DNA from: Caryophanales bacterium UBA6449
GTDB taxonomy: Bacteria > Bacillota_I > Bacilli_A > RFN20 > CAG-288
NCBI GenBank assembly: GCA_002437105.1
Contig: DJOB01000004.1
Coordinates: 255,845-319,844 of the forward strand
Length of the DNA stretch: 64,000 nucleotides
Direction of reading: 5' to 3'
The notes beneath the pieces were generated by a model, which was not told the origin of the DNA, did no database searches, and was given only the letters and a program-made list of their open reading frames with translations. This document shows positions 1 through 10,863 of this stretch, in pieces. Made by a program: the position numbers and the translations under genes. Numbering within the stretch: the stretch's first letter is position 1; each line of letters begins with the position of its first letter.

Positions 1-123
1 CTCTCTCGGGTACCGTTTGAGGATTTCCTGAGCCGCATTGCGATCTCTACCCGTTCGAAGGATCTACTCCGGGCGCTGATCACGCGTGACATGAGGGTCC
101 TCGATGATATTTCGGATCTCTAG
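1..123 (+). CDS. 3' end of an unrecognised gene (partial)
   Basis: Frame 1 is open from the window edge to a TAG at 121-123 and gives a 40-residue C-terminus ending in DDISDL. It is rich in charged residues and leucine, with no membrane segment or recognisable motif. In many Firmicutes phoH or pgpH lies upstream of ybeY, but these residues do not recall the end of either. It is followed by 84 bases before the next start, so it may or may not share a transcript with the C39-like gene. Function cannot be assigned from the fragment. Confidence 0.5.
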   Translation, partial: LSRVPFEDFLSRIAISTRSKDLLRALITRDMRVLDDISDL

Positions 124-207
124 TTTTTTGCTTCGGTAGTGATCTTCTCAATCTATTTCTGTGCTTTTTTGTATGTTTTCTGACTATCTATAGCGGAGGG
201 TTCCGCC

Positions 208-1434
208 ATGGATATTCAGGAGACAACCCAGGCTTGCGGTAGGGCAGTGGTGAGGGAGAGCGTCAAGACTTTCTATAGGAGGACGGTGGGTGAATATGTG
301 AGGGTCGATGAACCCGCGGGCGATTTCTTATCGATCGAGGAGGCTCTATCCCGGCGCGGAGTGCTGGTCTCGGCTCGGAAGGAGATGTCCTTGGACGAGA
401 TTAGAACGCACGGGACACCGGCGATAATTCATCTCGAACGCGAGGGCAGAGGGCACTTCGTCCTTCTTAAGGGATGGCGCGGGAAAAGGGTAGCGGTCTA
501 TGATCCCGCTTATGGCCTTTTAAGTCTGGATTGGCCGGAATTGGAGCATGGTTATACGGGGAATGCTCTTCTCCTGGCCAGGGGAGAGAAAAGCTCCAAG
601 GAGAGGGAGCGTATTCCTAGTACAGTAGGATGGCTGATGCGCTTCATCTTCGCTTTTCTAGCTGTCGTTCGCGCGGCGATGATCTTTCTGGCCTTTGCGA
701 TGGTCGGGTCGAGTGAGACGGCGCTCGGAGCCCTGCTTCCTATACTTGTGCTCATGTTGGATATCGGCGTCTTAGCCTTTGTCCTGGCGAGTGACAGTCG
801 GCGCTACGTCACTCAGGTAGCTCTTCCTGGGAGTGCAGGCGATACTTCGTTATATAGGGACCTCATCAGTATCCACAGCTCGCAGCTCACCTCTATCGAG
901 GCGAGGTGTGATGGTCTCACGCTAGGAGCGCTTACGATCTTCACCTTTCTTCTTCAAAGTACAGAGAAGGCGCTGGTCTATCTCTTGGCTCTGGTATGTT
1001 TCTTCCTGGTCGAACTTTTTGCCCGTCAGCTGAAGACCAAACTGGGAGCGCTGTCGTCGTATAGGGAGGATCAGACTATCCGTTCGGGTGAGGTCGGGTC
1101 TGCGCTGTCATCGGTAAATAGGTATCTCGTGGTCACTTGGTTACTCCATGCTTTCGCCTTTTCATTCCTCGCTTTCGCCACTATCCTTTTCAATGCGGAA
1201 TCATTCACGGCTGGCGTCTCCGGTTTCCTCTCCGATTTCTTCGTGCTGGCTGGGATGGGAATCGTGCTGATAAGGCTTATCAGTCTATCTGGGGTTCGCT
1301 CACAGCTGCGTCGGGCCCTCTATCGAATTCCCACCTCGGTCTTACCTTATCTAAACGCTAAAGGACACAAAAACCTTTATAATCTTCCCCGCCATGAAAG
1401 AGAAAGAAAAAGTAAACCAACTGACATTCGATGA
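208..1434 (+). CDS. C39-peptidase-like domain fused to a polytopic membrane domain, no ATPase
   Basis: Residues 1-125 resemble the C39 (double-glycine leader) peptidase domain found at the N-terminus of bacteriocin/peptide ABC exporters. Gln4 lies six residues before Cys10-Gly11, which is the oxyanion Gln/catalytic Cys spacing. His83 sits in GHFVLLKG and Asp99 in YDPAYG, so the Cys-His-Asp set is present. Residues 142-361 hold about six hydrophobic segments (roughly 142-166, 172-194, 238-250, 255-272, 305-329, 339-360), like a short exporter membrane domain. The protein then ends at 408 residues with no Walker A, signature or Walker B, so the nucleotide-binding domain of a ComA/LcnC-type exporter is absent. 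The ATG at 208 follows a strong GCGGAGG at 193-199. The 3' end overlaps ybeY by 41 bases, suggesting co-translation. Peptidase activity and any substrate are inference; no leader-peptide gene is visible nearby. Confidence 0.55.
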   Translation: MDIQETTQACGRAVVRESVKTFYRRTVGEYVRVDEPAGDFLSIEEALSRRGVLVSARKEMSLDEIRTHGTPAIIHLEREGRGHFVLLKGWRGKRVAVYDPAYGLLSLDWPELEHGYTGNALLLARGEKSSKERERIPSTVGWLMRFIFAFLAVVRAAMIFLAFAMVGSSETALGALLPILVLMLDIGVLAFVLASDSRRYVTQVALPGSAGDTSLYRDLISIHSSQLTSIEARCDGLTLGALTIFTFLLQSTEKALVYLLALVCFFLVELFARQLKTKLGALSSYREDQTIRSGEVGSALSSVNRYLVVTWLLHAFAFSFLAFATILFNAESFTAGVSGFLSDFFVLAGMGIVLIRLISLSGVRSQLRRALYRIPTSVLPYLNAKGHKNLYNLPRHERERKSKPTDIR

Positions 1435-1912
1435 TCGGACCGGGCTCTGTCCCAATCTAGAAGAGCTGTTATCAGCGCTTTTCGATTATATCTGCAAGTT
1501 TCAGAAGATCGAAAAGCCCTGCGTGGAGAGTCTGACCCTTGCTGATGATGATTTCGTGAGGGATATAAATCATAAGTATCGCGGCTTGGATCGCACGACC
1601 GATGTTATCAGCTTTGCCCTCGAGGAGGCTGATGATGAGATCGACCCTCCAGTGAGGGACTTGGGGGACTTGATCGTCAGTCTTCCGCAGGCTCAGAGGC
1701 AGGCGAACGAGTTTAAGCACCCGCTAGCCCGCGAGATCGCATTTTTGGTCATCCATGGAACCCTGCATAATCTCGGCTATGATCATACGAGGTCCGAGAA
1801 GGATGCTGAGATCATGTATAGCCTGCAGAACAACATTCTTAACTCCTTCAAGGCTGATTGGGAGGACTCAAGATGGAAACCACTGCAAGACCCGCTGAAG
1901 GTAGAGAAGTAG
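1394..1912 (+). CDS. ybeY: YbeY endoribonuclease / rRNA maturation factor
   Basis: This is a 172-residue UPF0054-family protein, a single-strand-specific metallo-endoribonuclease needed for 16S rRNA 3'-end maturation and 70S quality control. The family signature is clear: His121, His125 and His131 in HGTLHNLGYDH form the zinc site, and DVISFALEE (about 70-78) is the conserved upstream strand. The start lies inside the preceding membrane-protein gene and has no good Shine-Dalgarno sequence, which fits translational coupling. The next gene, cdd, begins 40 bases before this one ends. ybeY directly before cdd-era-recO matches the Bacillus order except that dgkA is missing between ybeY and cdd. 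Confidence 0.93.
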   Translation: MKEKEKVNQLTFDDRTGLCPNLEELLSALFDYICKFQKIEKPCVESLTLADDDFVRDINHKYRGLDRTTDVISFALEEADDEIDPPVRDLGDLIVSLPQAQRQANEFKHPLAREIAFLVIHGTLHNLGYDHTRSEKDAEIMYSLQNNILNSFKADWEDSRWKPLQDPLKVEK

Positions 1913-2304
1913 AACTTGTGGAGAAGGCAGCTGAAGCTGCTCAGAAGGCTGGTTGCGCCTATTCTAATTTCCATGTCGGAGCCGCTATGCTCCTCGATGA
2001 TGGAACGATAATCACCGGTTTCAATTGGGAGAGTCCGGCCTTCTCGGTCGGTATCTGTGCGGAGCGGATGTGCCTATTCACCGCTCTTTCTCAACGCAAC
2101 ATCTGTGCGAATGATGTGATCATGTTTGCCATCCATGGACAGACCAAAGCGCCTATCAGCCCCTGCGGTGCTTGCCGTCAGGTGATGATGGATATCCTGG
2201 GCCCGGATTGCCCGGTGCTGCTTTCCAACTGTGACAATGAGATCATTCGCACCACCGTCAGCGAGCTTCTGCCTATGGGTTTCAAGGAAGGTGATCTCAA
2301 GTGA
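1873..2304 (+). CDS. cdd: Cytidine deaminase
   Basis: Hydrolytic deamination of cytidine/deoxycytidine to uridine/deoxyuridine in pyrimidine salvage. The 143-residue length is typical of the small homotetrameric type. The zinc site is explicit: CAERMCLFTA supplies the first Cys and the catalytic Glu (C-A-E), and PCGACRQ supplies the other two cysteines. SNFHVGAA is the usual N-terminal substrate-binding motif. I chose the ATG at 1873 over the in-frame TTG at 1858 because GGAGG (1861-1865) lies seven bases before it. It overlaps ybeY by 40 bases and shares a GTGA junction with era. Confidence 0.95.
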   Translation: METTARPAEGREVELVEKAAEAAQKAGCAYSNFHVGAAMLLDDGTIITGFNWESPAFSVGICAERMCLFTALSQRNICANDVIMFAIHGQTKAPISPCGACRQVMMDILGPDCPVLLSNCDNEIIRTTVSELLPMGFKEGDLK

Positions 2305-3182
2305 AGAGTGGCTTTGTAACGGTTTACGGTAAGGCTAATGCGGGCAAGTCCACAATCATCAACGATATCCTCGGCTTCAAGATAGAGGCGGTTTCTGAGC
2401 GTCCTCAGACTACCAGGGAGAATATCCTAGGAATCTATAATGGCAAGGACTGTCAGATCTGCTTTATCGACACTCCCGGTATCTTTACTCCGCACGCCAA
2501 ACTAGGTGCTAATCTGCTTAGAAAGGCGGAGAACGGTCGGCATGACTGCGATGTGCTTCTGTTTGTTTTTGCCTCCGATGAGGGGATCGATAAGGATATC
2601 TGCGCCAAGGTCAAAGCCAGCGGTAAGCCCGTGGTTCTCGCCTATAACAAGATCGACAAGATCCGAGCCGATGAGGGTGAGAATAAACTTGTTAAGCTGC
2701 TCAAGCTCCTCCCTCCCGACACCTCTGTCGTGCGCATGTCCGCCAAGGACAATTTCGGAATCGACGATCTCATCGCGGCGCTGGTGCGCCTGCTGCCCGA
2801 AGGGGATCGCCTCTTCCCTACTGACATCGTCTCCGATCGGCCTAAGGAGTTTGTCTACTCCGAGTTTATCCGTGAGAAGTGTATGAGGTTGCTTCATGCC
2901 GAGGTTCCCCATAGCATCTTTGTCGAGATCAAGTCTGTCGATGATCAGCCTGAGGGTCTTTTCATCACCGCGAACATCATCGTCGAGCGCGAGAGCGAAA
3001 AGGCGATCGTCATCGGACATCAAGGTCAGATGATCGCAAAAATATCCAAGTATTCCGAGCAGGCCCTCGCCGGGTTTGTCGGCAAGCCTGTCGGTGTGAA
3101 GCTGCTGGTCAAAGTCATCCCCGATTGGCGAAATGATGTGCGTTTCCTCCAGAGCCACGGGCTTTCGGGCAAGGATGACTGA
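2301..3182 (+). CDS. era: GTPase Era
   Basis: Essential ribosome-assembly GTPase that binds the 16S rRNA 3' end during 30S maturation. This is a 293-residue protein with the usual two domains. The G domain has GKANAGKST (residues 10-18, G1), a DTPG G3 motif, NKID as G4 and SAKD as G5. The C-terminal KH domain contains the typical ERESEKAIVIGHQGQMI stretch. In the G1 loop the usual Pro-Asn (as in GRPNVGKST) reads Ala-Asn, which is a mild variant. The GTG start at 2301 overlaps the cdd stop (GTGA), and its own stop overlaps the recO ATG (TGATG), so cdd-era-recO are likely translationally coupled. Confidence 0.96.
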   Translation: MKSGFVTVYGKANAGKSTIINDILGFKIEAVSERPQTTRENILGIYNGKDCQICFIDTPGIFTPHAKLGANLLRKAENGRHDCDVLLFVFASDEGIDKDICAKVKASGKPVVLAYNKIDKIRADEGENKLVKLLKLLPPDTSVVRMSAKDNFGIDDLIAALVRLLPEGDRLFPTDIVSDRPKEFVYSEFIREKCMRLLHAEVPHSIFVEIKSVDDQPEGLFITANIIVERESEKAIVIGHQGQMIAKISKYSEQALAGFVGKPVGVKLLVKVIPDWRNDVRFLQSHGLSGKDD

Positions 3183-3931
3183 TGGGGATTCCCGTTCGCG
3201 TTGACGGCTTCGTCTTCTCGGTTCAGCCGCGCGGAGAGCGCGCCTCTCTCGTCTCTGTTCTGACGCGGGATGGTACCTGCTATCTGACTTTGAGCGGTGG
3301 TATGGGTGGTGGAAAAGCCACCCCGATCAAGTCGTGTATCGGAGCCGAGTGCGCTTTTGACGCGGTTCGCGCCTCGGATTCTTCTCCGCTTTTCAGCCAT
3401 GGATTCTCGATTGTTTCTCCCTCTCCGATACGCGGGGGAAATCTAGTCGTGGATTGTTCCTTTCTGTTGGCCTGCGAACTGGTGGAGAAGGTTTTTAAGG
3501 ATGGTGGAGAGCGCGTCTTCGCTGGATTCTCCAATCTCGTGGCGGAGACGGAGAAGGGCGATATCGGTGTGGGACTGCTGAATCTGGCGGTCGAGGGAAT
3601 CGGAGCACTCGGTATCGAGCCGGCTACCCGGCAGTGTGCCGAATGCGGAGCGGTGCGAAATCTTGTTTCCTTCGATCTCGAGCTGGGAGGAATGATCTGC
3701 CAGGCTTGCGCCAGGGGTAGATTGGTCTTCCCTGGACGGGATAATCTTCTCTCTTGTCGTTATCTCTTTGAGACGAGTTTGGACCAGCGGGAGACCGGGC
3801 GGCTCAAACCTCTATTTCAGATGGAGATGTTCGAGGCGCTCGTGCGCTACCTGTCCGATTATTTTTCGGTCTCGATCCTGAATTTCGATCTCTTTCGTCA
3901 GGTTGCAATGAAACAAGTTTTTCACCTATAA
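3182..3931 (+). CDS. recO: DNA repair protein RecO
   Basis: Recombination mediator that anneals SSB-coated strands and works with RecR (and RecF) to load RecA. The protein is 249 residues, with an N-terminal OB-like part and a C-terminal helical part holding a zinc-finger: CAECG, then a second pair in MICQAC about 25 residues later, as in Firmicute RecO. Position directly after era is the conserved Bacillus arrangement. The start codon overlaps the era stop. Sequence similarity outside the zinc motif is low, which is normal for RecO. The gene ends 31 bases before the glycyl-tRNA synthetase start. Confidence 0.85.
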   Translation: MGIPVRVDGFVFSVQPRGERASLVSVLTRDGTCYLTLSGGMGGGKATPIKSCIGAECAFDAVRASDSSPLFSHGFSIVSPSPIRGGNLVVDCSFLLACELVEKVFKDGGERVFAGFSNLVAETEKGDIGVGLLNLAVEGIGALGIEPATRQCAECGAVRNLVSFDLELGGMICQACARGRLVFPGRDNLLSCRYLFETSLDQRETGRLKPLFQMEMFEALVRYLSDYFSVSILNFDLFRQVAMKQVFHL

Positions 3932-3962
3932 TAATAGGTTGCATCGCGGAGGTAATTTTTAC

Positions 3963-5342
3963 ATGCCTAACTATCCTTTTGACGAGATTGTCAGTCACTT
4001 GACCACCACGGGTTTCTGCTATCCTGGCAGTGCTATCTACGGAGGTCTTGCTAACTCTTGGGACTTCGGACCCCTCGGTACGCTGATGAAGGAGCACCTG
4101 ACTCGTCTCTGGCGCGATCACTTTGTCCGGGGATTAGGCAATGTAATCGAGATCGATCCCGCCATCATCATGAATCCGAAGGTCTGGCAGGCTACCGGTC
4201 ACGTTCAGACTTTCAATGATCCTCTGATCGACTGCAAATACTGCAAATCGCGTTTCCGTGCCGACGATCTGATCAGCAAGCAGGAGCCTAATCTCGATGT
4301 CGATGGTATGACTCAGGATCAGATGAATGCCGAGATCGCTTCCGGCCGGATCGTCTGCCCTACCTGCCATAAGAATGAGTTCACTCCGATCCGCAAGTTC
4401 CAGCTGATGTTTAAGACTTTCATCGGCGTGACGGAGGACTCTTCGGCTACCGTGTATCTAAGACCTGAGACCGCTCAGGGTATCTTCGTCAATTTCAAGA
4501 ATGTCATGCGGACTACCCGGAGCAAGCTTCCTGTCGGTATCTGCGATATCGGTAAGAGCTTCCGCAACGAGATCACTCCGGGTCAGTTTATCTTCCGGAC
4601 CCGCGAGTTCGAGCAGATGGAGATCGAGTTCTTCATCAAACCCGGTGAGGACGATAAGTGGTTCGCTTGGTGGAAGGATAACTGCAAGGCCTTCGTCGAG
4701 CGGCTCGGACTGAAAGATCAGAATGTCCGTTATCGTGATCATGAGCCCGCTGAGCTGGCTTTCTACTCGAAGGCGACTACCGATATCGAATACCTCTTCC
4801 CCTGGGGTTGGGGTGAGCTGATGGGTATCGCCTGCCGCTCGGACTATGATCTCAAGCGCCACTCCGAGTGCTCAGGACAGGATCTGACCTATCTAGATCC
4901 CGAGACTCACGAGAAGTATCTGCCTCACGTCATCGAGCCCTCGTTCGGATTGGGACGTCTGCTTCTAGCTCTGTGGTGTGATAGCTACGATGTTGAGAAG
5001 CTCGAGAAGGATACGCGTGTCGTCATGCATATCGCTCCCGCTCTGGCGCCCTATACCTTCGCTGTTCTGCCTCTGTCCAACAAGCTCAACGAGGCGGCGA
5101 GAAACGAGGTTTTCAATCGTTTCCATGTCGATTATGACTGCGTTTTCGATACCACCGGTTCGGTGGGCAAGAGATACCGCCGTCAGGATGAGATCGGTAC
5201 ACCCATCTGCTTCACCTACGATTTCCAGTCCGCTGACGATCACTGTGTGACTGCTCGCGATAGAGATACGATGAAGCAGGAGAGGATCGCAATCGATTCT
5301 ATTCCTGAGTACATATCCAAGAAGATCGGAAATATCCGCTAG
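3963..5342 (+). CDS. glyQS: Glycyl-tRNA synthetase, homodimeric type
   Basis: Class II synthetase charging tRNA-Gly. This is the single-chain dimeric (alpha2) type rather than the separate alpha and beta subunits of many bacteria. It is 459 residues from the ATG at 3963, chosen because GCGGAGG (3946-3952) lies ten bases upstream; an upstream in-frame TTG at 3939 lacks such a site. Visible family features are the N-terminal GFCYPGSAIYGG segment, a four-cysteine cluster made of CKYC and CPTC pairs in the insertion, motif 2 around FRTREFEQMEIEFF, and motif 3 near EPSFGLGRLLLAL. The anticodon-binding domain follows. It sits between recO and dnaG, as glyRS does in Bacilli. Confidence 0.95.
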   Translation: MPNYPFDEIVSHLTTTGFCYPGSAIYGGLANSWDFGPLGTLMKEHLTRLWRDHFVRGLGNVIEIDPAIIMNPKVWQATGHVQTFNDPLIDCKYCKSRFRADDLISKQEPNLDVDGMTQDQMNAEIASGRIVCPTCHKNEFTPIRKFQLMFKTFIGVTEDSSATVYLRPETAQGIFVNFKNVMRTTRSKLPVGICDIGKSFRNEITPGQFIFRTREFEQMEIEFFIKPGEDDKWFAWWKDNCKAFVERLGLKDQNVRYRDHEPAELAFYSKATTDIEYLFPWGWGELMGIACRSDYDLKRHSECSGQDLTYLDPETHEKYLPHVIEPSFGLGRLLLALWCDSYDVEKLEKDTRVVMHIAPALAPYTFAVLPLSNKLNEAARNEVFNRFHVDYDCVFDTTGSVGKRYRRQDEIGTPICFTYDFQSADDHCVTARDRDTMKQERIAIDSIPEYISKKIGNIR

Positions 5343-5361
5343 TGCGGAGAGAGGAGGAGCT

Positions 5362-7281
5362 GTGGCCCTATCCGGATTTCCCCTTGAAGTTCAAGAGAAG
5401 TCGGACATCCTCAAAGTAGTCTCCTCATTTGTCGATGTCATACCGAAAGGATCGGCCTATGTCGCCATCTGTCCTTTTCACAACGACACGAATCCTTCGA
5501 TGAACATCAGTCCACAGCGCAATATCTTCAAGTGTTTTGCCTGTGGTGAAGGAGGAGATGCAATCACCTTCGTGAGGAAATTCCTCCACACCGACTTTCA
5601 TACTGCCGTCTTGAAGGTAGCGCAGATCTGTGGCATCCCCATCCCTGACAGCACGAGTTTCAGCACTGAAGCTCAGAAGGTTAGTCCGGCTCAGAAGGCG
5701 CTCGATGACCTGAGCGACTTCTATCGGATGATGCTCAAGAGCGGCGCGGGGAAGCGGGCGATGGACTACCTCAAGGGCCGCGGTATCGACGATGCGACCA
5801 TCCAGCGTTTCGGGATCGGTTATGCGCCCAGGGATGCGCAGTTAGCTATTCGATCGCTGCGGGAGAAGAAGGGGCATTCAGTTAGCGATCTCGAGGAAGC
5901 GGGCATCCTGGCGAAGGGGGCTTCTGACCTCCGGGATCGCTATTCCGAGCGCATCATGTTCCCGATCAGGGATGCGCGTGGTCACACCGTCGGATTCTCG
6001 GGGCGGAAGTACTTACCTGATGATCCCTCCGATTCGAAGTATATAAACTCGCCCGAGACCTCGCTCTTCGTGAAATCGCGGATCCTCTACAACCTCGATA
6101 ATGCTTGGAGTTCTGCTAAGAATGAGGGTTACCTCTATGTGGTCGAGGGCTTCATGGATGCGATCGCTATAAATCGAGCGGGCATCGCTCCCGCGGTTGC
6201 GCTGATGGGGACTGCGCTGACGAAGGATCATCTCCGGATCATTAAGAAGCTCGGGGTCGAGGTCCGTCTCTGCCTCGATTCAGATGATGCGGGACAGCTG
6301 GGTGAACGCAAGATCGCTCCGCTGCTGACCCAGGCCGGTATCCCCTTTCGGGTCGTCGCTCCTTTCACCAAGGAGGAGGGAAAGGATACCGACGAGGTAC
6401 TGGATCACCATGGAAGCGCTTTTCTTAAAGATAAACTATCTATTTTGATTGACCCGGTCACTTTTCGCCTCAACACTATAAAAGCCGGGGGAGCTGATGT
6501 CGCCCGGCAGGTCGATCAGGTGATCGAAAGCAGCGCGGTGGAGTTCCAGGCGATGTCGCCATCTGAGCAGCAGCTCCTTCTGGAGCGGATGTCCAAGTTG
6601 GTCGGTCTGAGTACCAGCTATCTGCGCAACCGTTTTGCGGAGGCGGTCGCGGGGGCGCGGGCGACGGGGGAGGCCGTGACTGGGGATACGGTTCCCAGCG
6701 GTCTGATCAGGTTGCCCAATATGACGTTGAACGAAGCGGCAACCCTCGTCTCTCCCGCGGCGGAGCTGGTCAAGTCGGCTCTGGTCAAGGCGGGACGCGA
6801 TGAGCTGGTGCGGCTGAGCTTCCATGTGACGGAGACAGGAATCATCTTCTGGCTTCCGACTTCACCTGGCGCCTGCGATATGCTCTTCCGCGATATCCAG
6901 GATCGGATGAACGATTTTACGATCCCCATGTTCTCTCGCGCCTGCGAGATCCTCTTCCGTCTCAAGGAGGAGGGGAAGTTCGGTCAGGATGGTCTGCCCA
7001 GCGAGTACTACTCCCAGATATTCGAAGAGATGATGGGCGATATCGAATCCAACTCCGACCTGTATGCTGGTTTCGATGAGCGGATCATCTCGGGATTTTG
7101 GGAGTGCTGCAAGCATTTCGCTTGGCATCGACCGTTTGATGCTCAGCGGTTCAAGCGTCTGCTGGATCGGCATCTGTGCGCCCGTAAGAGGATCGATTTC
7201 GAGCGCGATCGGTTTCGGGTTTTGGACCCCAAGGAGTTGGACGAGCTGCAGGAAAGGAGGTCGGTCGATGTCAAAAAGTGA
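5362..7281 (+). CDS. dnaG: DNA primase DnaG
   Basis: Synthesises RNA primers for the replication fork. The 639-residue protein begins with a GTG at 5362 behind GAGAGGAGG. The N-terminal zinc-binding domain shows CPFH (about 37-40) and CFAC (about 58-61). The central TOPRIM core has YVVEGFMDAIA with the catalytic Glu and LDSDDAGQ with the paired acidic residues. The C-terminal helicase-binding part is weakly conserved, as usual. It overlaps the following sigma-factor gene by 14 bases. dnaG next to rpoD is the conserved macromolecular-synthesis operon arrangement, here interrupted by the extra sigma gene. Confidence 0.95.
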   Translation: MALSGFPLEVQEKSDILKVVSSFVDVIPKGSAYVAICPFHNDTNPSMNISPQRNIFKCFACGEGGDAITFVRKFLHTDFHTAVLKVAQICGIPIPDSTSFSTEAQKVSPAQKALDDLSDFYRMMLKSGAGKRAMDYLKGRGIDDATIQRFGIGYAPRDAQLAIRSLREKKGHSVSDLEEAGILAKGASDLRDRYSERIMFPIRDARGHTVGFSGRKYLPDDPSDSKYINSPETSLFVKSRILYNLDNAWSSAKNEGYLYVVEGFMDAIAINRAGIAPAVALMGTALTKDHLRIIKKLGVEVRLCLDSDDAGQLGERKIAPLLTQAGIPFRVVAPFTKEEGKDTDEVLDHHGSAFLKDKLSILIDPVTFRLNTIKAGGADVARQVDQVIESSAVEFQAMSPSEQQLLLERMSKLVGLSTSYLRNRFAEAVAGARATGEAVTGDTVPSGLIRLPNMTLNEAATLVSPAAELVKSALVKAGRDELVRLSFHVTETGIIFWLPTSPGACDMLFRDIQDRMNDFTIPMFSRACEILFRLKEEGKFGQDGLPSEYYSQIFEEMMGDIESNSDLYAGFDERIISGFWECCKHFAWHRPFDAQRFKRLLDRHLCARKRIDFERDRFRVLDPKELDELQERRSVDVKK

Positions 7282-8107
7282 TCGGACAGGTAGATCTGGT
7301 GCTTCGACGGGAATCCTCGATTCTGATAGCATGCTCCAGCGTTTCAAGGAGTACAAGAAAGACCATACCGACCTCCTCAGAAGCCTGTTGATCGAGATGA
7401 ATCTCGGCCTGGTGCACAAGGTGGTCAATGAGCTCGCCCCGAAGTTTCCCAGCATCGACAAGTCCGATATGGAATCGGAGGGCGAGCTGGCGCTGACGCT
7501 AGCGGTCGACCACTTCGATCCCGATCGGGGCACCAAGTTCTCTACCTATGCTATTACGGCGATCCGGTATGCCATCCTCTCTCTAGTAAATAAGCGGGCT
7601 ATCCGGCGGGGACGGTTGACTCAGGACATGATCAAGCGGATCTCCGGGTGCATTGCGAAGCTGAGCGAGAAGGGATCGGTGCCCACCGACGAGATGGTGG
7701 CAGCCGCGGCGGGTGGCGGGGTGACAGCCGATGACGTGAAGGATTTCCGCGATGGCCCGCAGTGGCTCGTGAGTCTCGACGAGGTGTCGGATCCCGATGC
7801 CAAATACGCGCTGGTGGATTCTATCGCGGACAGTTCGAACTGTGACCCGGGTGAGGTGGTTGAGAATGAACTCATCCGGGACAAGCTCTATCGGGAGCTG
7901 GCTAAGCTGGATCCCCAGAGTCAGGATGTTGTGCGGAGGTATGTCGGGTTGCCGCCCTACCGTGAGAAGCAGACCTTTCAGAAGATCGGGGATGAGCTGG
8001 GCTTCTCCAAGCAGCGAGCAAATCAGATATACAGCAAGGCGAAGAAGAGTCTCCAGCAGGCGATGAACGATGACGGTTATGATGGCGATGATGAGTTGGA
8101 TCTCTGA
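7268..8107 (+). CDS. Sigma-70 family factor inserted between dnaG and rpoD
   Basis: A 279-residue sigma-70-family protein. The ATG at 7268 is preceded by GGAAAGGAGG (7251-7260) and overlaps the dnaG stop region by 14 bases. Region 2 spans about residues 45-112 with the typical [17 protein letters not shown] core (compare FSTYAxxxIR). A region-3-like segment (about 115-160, with [10 protein letters not shown]) follows. Region 4 (about 213-265) includes [16 protein letters not shown], an evident helix-turn-helix. It lacks the long 1.1 part and is distinct from the RpoD encoded immediately downstream, so it is an alternative sigma factor of unknown regulon. The length and the 2-3-4 architecture recall the group 3 (SigB/SigF/SigG/FliA) layout. 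Its stop overlaps an ATG at 8107 but RpoD probably starts at 8137. No anti-sigma gene is visible next to it. Confidence 0.82.
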   Translation: MSKSDRTGRSGASTGILDSDSMLQRFKEYKKDHTDLLRSLLIEMNLGLVHKVVNELAPKFPSIDKSDMESEGELALTLAVDHFDPDRGTKFSTYAITAIRYAILSLVNKRAIRRGRLTQDMIKRISGCIAKLSEKGSVPTDEMVAAAAGGGVTADDVKDFRDGPQWLVSLDEVSDPDAKYALVDSIADSSNCDPGEVVENELIRDKLYRELAKLDPQSQDVVRRYVGLPPYREKQTFQKIGDELGFSKQRANQIYSKAKKSLQQAMNDDGYDGDDELDL

Positions 8108-8136
8108 TGTTTATCTCGAGTGAGGTGATTGGAAAT

Positions 8137-10049
<1,913 letters not shown>

Positions 10050-10050
<1 letters not shown>

Positions 10051-10700
10051 TGTCTCTCGATCGCGTTCAGACCGTGCTCCGCTTTCTCGATCGGGACATG
10101 ACGCCGGTGGAGATCGGGGCGGACCGTGCCCCTTTCGCCTCCGCTTTCGCTCGGTCTTTTGCGCGCCCCTGCTACGCTTCAGAAGTGGCGGATGGTCCCT
10201 ATCAGGCTCTCGTACAATCCATCGGTGAACAGGGCTTGTCGGGCCTGGTGAAGTGCTATCGGGCTGACGGTCTGAATTCGTTTCCTCCCGACGCGGATAC
10301 GGCACTCATCTGTGGCATGGGCGGTTTCACCATCAGCCGAATCCTAGGTCGCGCGGGCTCCTTGGCTTCTCTGAAGACTCTAATCCTAGAGCCGCAGTCG
10401 CACAGTGAGCTGGTCCGTCAGGCGGTGATCGATCAGGGATTCGTTCCGGTCGCGGAGTGCTATGTCGGTGAGGCGACGCGTTTCTATCCGGTGATCAAGG
10501 CGGAAAGGAGACCCCTGGAGGTTCCTTATTCTCCGGCGGAGTTGGCTTTTGGCCGAATCCCTATCCGCAATCGAGACCTGTTGCTTCGTGCTTATCTGGA
10601 AAAGCTTGTCAAGGGGTTTGACAAAAAATTTTTAGACCAGAAGAGTGGGGACAATATCGAGCTGCGGCGGCTGGCCCTCGATCTCCTGTCGCGTTGGTGA
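10050..10700 (+). CDS. trmK: tRNA (adenine(22)-N1)-methyltransferase TrmK
   Basis: SAM-dependent methylation of A22 in tRNA. This is a 216-residue class I methyltransferase with the family's characteristic ICGMGGFTISRIL segment and a preceding PVEIGADRAPFA strand in place of the usual AD(I/V)GSDHA motif. LILEPQSH matches the conserved LQPN/LQPM position of the family. It starts inside the rpoD stop (TGATG) and closes the operon, followed at once by an intrinsic terminator. In Bacillus the same gene (yqfN) lies directly downstream of sigA, which supports the call. The usual partner yqfO is absent here. Confidence 0.85.
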
Positions 10701-10701
10701 T

Positions 10702-10740
10702 AAAAACAACCCCGATTCATTATTGAATCGGGGTGTTTTT
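10702..10740 (+). terminator. Intrinsic terminator after trmK
   Basis: An 11-bp perfect stem, ACCCCGATTCA (10709-10719) pairing with 10724-10734, closes a four-base TTAT loop and is followed by TTTTT. An A-run precedes the stem, so it could also stop - strand transcripts, but no - strand gene lies near. It ends the ybeY-to-trmK transcript. Confidence 0.9.
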
Positions 10741-10802
10741 AGATTCTTTCAAATCAAATCAAAACTAAATTTGTAGCCCTTACATTAAGTGAACGTCTTT
10801 TT

Positions 10803-10863
10803 TTGACCCGGTAGCTGTCCAAGGCGGATATCTCTGCTGAAGAGGGTTTATAACCTTCTCAGC
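10803..10863 (+). promoter_or_regulatory. Leader of the third sigma-like gene: -35-like TTGACC and a strong hairpin
   Basis: The 214 bases between the trmK terminator and the next start hold no gene. TTGACC at 10803-10808 resembles a -35 box, but the hexamer 17 bases downstream (GGATAT) is a poor -10. A hairpin at 10836-10863 has arms GCTGA plus GAGGGTT pairing with AACCTTCTCAGC (12 bp, one bulged A, TAT loop). It has no U-run, so it is not a classical terminator. It would sit in the 5' leader about 90 bases before the start codon and may regulate translation or stability. Confidence 0.35.

Noticed and set aside
7064..7267. Upstream extension of the sigma gene between dnaG and rpoD
   Set aside because: The frame is open further upstream inside dnaG, but the only good ribosome site (GGAAAGGAGG) directs the ATG at 7268, and the extra residues have no sigma similarity.
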